Positions 32,981 to 34,922 of a DNA stretch of 34,922 nt are shown piece by piece; within the stretch, counting starts at the first letter, position 1; each line of letters starts with the position of its first letter. The stretch is from Acidobacteriota bacterium. GTDB taxonomy: Bacteria; Acidobacteriota; Blastocatellia; Pyrinomonadales; Pyrinomonadaceae. Below the pieces are notes generated by a model. The model saw nothing but the letters and a program-made list of their open reading frames with translations, was not told where the DNA came from and did no database searches. The DNA lies in NCBI GenBank assembly GCA_019247455.1, contig JAFAOW010000047.1, forward strand, positions 1 through 34,922, given 5' to 3'. The position numbers were made by a program, and so were the translations under genes.

Positions 32981-34922
32981 CTAGGGTTTACTCGGTATCC
33001 GTCCGGACTGTATAAGTCGCTGCCGAACGCGCTCCTGCCACTTTTTCCTTGGACGCCCGTCGTCTTCAAATCGTTCGATGAGTTCTTGCAGGCCTTCGCC
33101 GCCCGCGAGACGGGTTTTCAGATATAGCAGTGCGATTATGATACCAGAAAAGGAGAAGACAAGGATCTGTGCGGGGAGCCACAGGATCTGATTGATGGAC
33201 TGAAGCACCGTGTAGCGAACGCGGGTCTGCATGTCCATTTTTCGTCCGCTGCCCCGAAATATCGGCGCGCTCCCGAAATTCCAAGCAAAAGGCGACCTAT
33301 CCGCCGGCTTTTGAGCTTCGGGTTTGTCCTGCACGCTGTTCTGATCGCTCGCAGGATGGTCGGCGGCAGGGGAATGTGCATCCGGCTGCTGCGGGGTGTC
33401 GGGAACGGGTTTACCGGACTCGTCGACGGTTATGAAGCCGTCCTTTGCGGTCGGATCGAAGGCACGAGCGGACACATTGACCACATACGAGATCGTGCCG
33501 GCCCCGATCGCCGGAATAAGGATCATTATCCCGACCACGCCCAGAGCCGAGACAAATGACCGCTTAACAAGCTGGCGTGAGCGGCGGAGGGACTCGATGA
33601 TCCTGGTGTTCTCCATCATCACGACAGGGGCGACGAGGATCCAGGAGATATAGCAGAACACAAAGCCGACCAATCCGAAGCAAATGGCCCCGACAGCGCC
33701 GATAACGGGTGCGATCCCCGATAGGCCTGTGATCGCCTTAACTCCGAGGCCGATCAACGCGAAGACCGCAAAGCCCACTACCGCACAAACGATACCGATT
33801 AGCGACGGAAGGATCGACGTCAACAAGCCCACGCCCGCGAATCGCTTCCACTTGCGACGAGCTTCTTTAAGAGCAGGACGCAGCATTACAGGGCGCAAGG
33901 GCACGGCAAGGTGCTGGGTGACGATCCAGGAGATGGTGCCGAGGATGAGGTTTGTGCAAAATGCCGTCGCCACGAACAGCAGAACGCCGAGCACGCCGAG
34001 CAGGATGCTACCCGACACGTCTGAGATCATTTCGCTGACCTTTAGATATGACAATGCAAGAACCGCCAGGGTCAATACGATCATCGGGATGGAAAAGAAT
34101 CCCGACAGCAGGACAAATTTTCCGAGGTGCTCCGTATAAATCGTCATTGAACGGCGGAGGAGTGCAAACAAACCCTCGGACCTGGAACGCAATTCGCTTG
34201 CAAACGCTTCGGCAGTCTGCGGACGCTTTTCGGGATCTTTGTGAAGCGCCTGATGAATCGCCCGTTTCATCTTGCGACGGACCTTTTTCGATGGCAGGAG
34301 CTCAGGCTCGATCTCCTTGTGAGCTTCCATCACGGTCTTAAAATCGCCCTCGAATGGAGTGCGCCCCGCGAGCATCTGATAAGCGATAACGCCCAAGCTG
34401 TAGATATCGGAACGCGGGTCGAGATGTTCGCCGCGGCATTGCTCGGGCGACATGTAGAGCGGCGTTCCGAGGACGGCACCGACGCGCGTGAGTTCGGCGG
34501 AGTTCTTGGAATCGTATAGAGATCGGCCGCCGGTGGTCTTATGAGCCGCGTCGTCCTCGTCACCGGTAGAAATGACTTTTGTGCCTACGGAGTCCTGATC
34601 TTCGCCCTCAGTCGGATCTTCCACGTCGCTGCTGTCATAAATGGCGGTAGCACTTTCGCTCGCAGGCTCAAGGCTGATCGTGCCTTTCGCGCCGATAAGG
34701 GTTCCGCCACTGACCGAAGCGGCTAGGGTCTCGGCATCAGCTGCGTGAGTGTCGCCGTTCGCTCCGGCATGTGTCTCGCCTTCGATACCGCCAAGCGTCG
34801 TGCTCGTGCCCGCGAATGTCGGTACGGCGGAGCGGCGCGCATCGCCATTCGTAGTTCCCTGATTGTGCGGATCATGCTCCTCGAGCTTCGCGATGCCAAA
34901 ATCAAGAACCTTTACTGTGTAG
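32981..34922 (-). CDS. Ser/Thr protein kinase fused to a multi-pass membrane domain (5' end outside window)
   Basis: The frame is open to the right edge and begins inside the kinase domain: [15 protein letters not shown] holds the DFG motif at the very edge. The catalytic residues and ATP loop lie outside the window. Between DFG and the activation-loop end [11 protein letters not shown] there are about 150 residues, rich in Asp, Glu, Ser, Thr and Gly, where most bacterial PknB-type kinases have about 30. The C-lobe follows ([32 protein letters not shown]). The C-terminal half has six hydrophobic segments, with [22 protein letters not shown] typical of the GPDPase-membrane/DUF7544-like fold, a soluble Pro-rich loop, and a last helix ([17 protein letters not shown]). 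It is a membrane-anchored sensor kinase in outline. Confidence 0.9.
   Translation of the reverse strand, partial: YTVKVLDFGIAKLEEHDPHNQGTTNGDARRSAVPTFAGTSTTLGGIEGETHAGANGDTHAADAETLAASVSGGTLIGAKGTISLEPASESATAIYDSSDVEDPTEGEDQDSVGTKVISTGDEDDAAHKTTGGRSLYDSKNSAELTRVGAVLGTPLYMSPEQCRGEHLDPRSDIYSLGVIAYQMLAGRTPFEGDFKTVMEAHKEIEPELLPSKKVRRKMKRAIHQALHKDPEKRPQTAEAFASELRSRSEGLFALLRRSMTIYTEHLGKFVLLSGFFSIPMIVLTLAVLALSYLKVSEMISDVSGSILLGVLGVLLFVATAFCTNLILGTISWIVTQHLAVPLRPVMLRPALKEARRKWKRFAGVGLLTSILPSLIGIVCAVVGFAVFALIGLGVKAITGLSGIAPVIGAVGAICFGLVGFVFCYISWILVAPVVMMENTRIIESLRRSRQLVKRSFVSALGVVGIMILIPAIGAGTISYVVNVSARAFDPTAKDGFITVDESGKPVPDTPQQPDAHSPAADHPASDQNSVQDKPEAQKPADRSPFAWNFGSAPIFRGSGRKMDMQTRVRYTVLQSINQILWLPAQILVFSFSGIIIALLYLKTRLAGGEGLQELIERFEDDGRPRKKWQERVRQRLIQSGRIPSKP

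Noticed and set aside
1-34922. CRISPR arrays, tRNA or rRNA genes, insertion sequences, phage genes
   Set aside because: None seen on reading both strands; no transposase, integrase or spaced direct repeats were recognised.

Overview
The window looks like chromosome of an Acidobacteriota bacterium, probably of the Blastocatellia/Pyrinomonas type. This is an inference from gene content: two secreted proteins with the VWA domain typical of acidobacteria, a kinase fused to membrane segments, VCBS/FG-GAP and TonB_C secreted proteins, DUF885 and M28 exported peptidases, and a GC content somewhat above 50%. No phage, insertion sequence, CRISPR array, tRNA or rRNA was recognised. Most of it is ordinary housekeeping DNA with a lineage-specific secreted layer.

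Layout. 1-353: 5' part of a cyanophycinase-like gene on the minus strand, leaving the window. 528-4580 (+): a flippase-like membrane protein, nrdR (overlapping it by one base) and lon. 4795-6597 (+): a LysM lytic transglycosylase closed by a clear terminator. 6663-9376 (+): a compact redox-type operon (Rrf2 regulator, single-Cys thioredoxin-like protein, quinone-reductase-like MDR enzyme, F420/NADP-reductase-like protein) under a near-consensus promoter whose -10 box sits inside a perfect 10-bp inverted repeat; trxA follows. 9831-19367: secreted or envelope proteins (VCBS repeats, VWA, carboxypeptidase-regulatory-like, DUF885, M28, double TonB_C), with deoB among them. 19401-21407: an MFS transporter, a VOC protein and a DUF4286 protein. 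21426-22493 (+): tsaD. From 22494 to the end every gene is on the minus strand: comF, a DksA/TraR zinc finger protein, rlmH, rsfS, nadD and obgE; then rpmA-rplU; then xseB, a DUF2939-like gene and xseA; then a DUF4919-like protein, a VWA protein and a Ser/Thr kinase that enters from the right edge.

The most unusual stretch is 26309-27218, about 0.9 kb with no convincing protein gene, between obgE and rpmA. Reading on the minus strand it holds three DnaA-box-like 9-mers spaced 11 and 22 bp apart, nested perfect inverted repeats, a sigma70-like promoter, about 0.5 kb folding into a chain of at least ten short perfect or near-perfect hairpins (three with GAAA or GAGA tetraloops), and an intrinsic-terminator-like hairpin ending about 30 bases before the obgE start codon. 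I read this as a candidate structured non-coding RNA, or a very long structured leader of obgE-nadD-rsfS. It does not match the conserved landmarks I know for RNase P RNA, tmRNA, group I/II introns or common riboswitches.

Other points: a kinase with about 150 residues between DFG and the SPE motif; several genes with a -10-like box only 6-10 bases before the start codon, suggesting leaderless mRNAs; and a 7-bp tandem repeat between rplU and rpmA.
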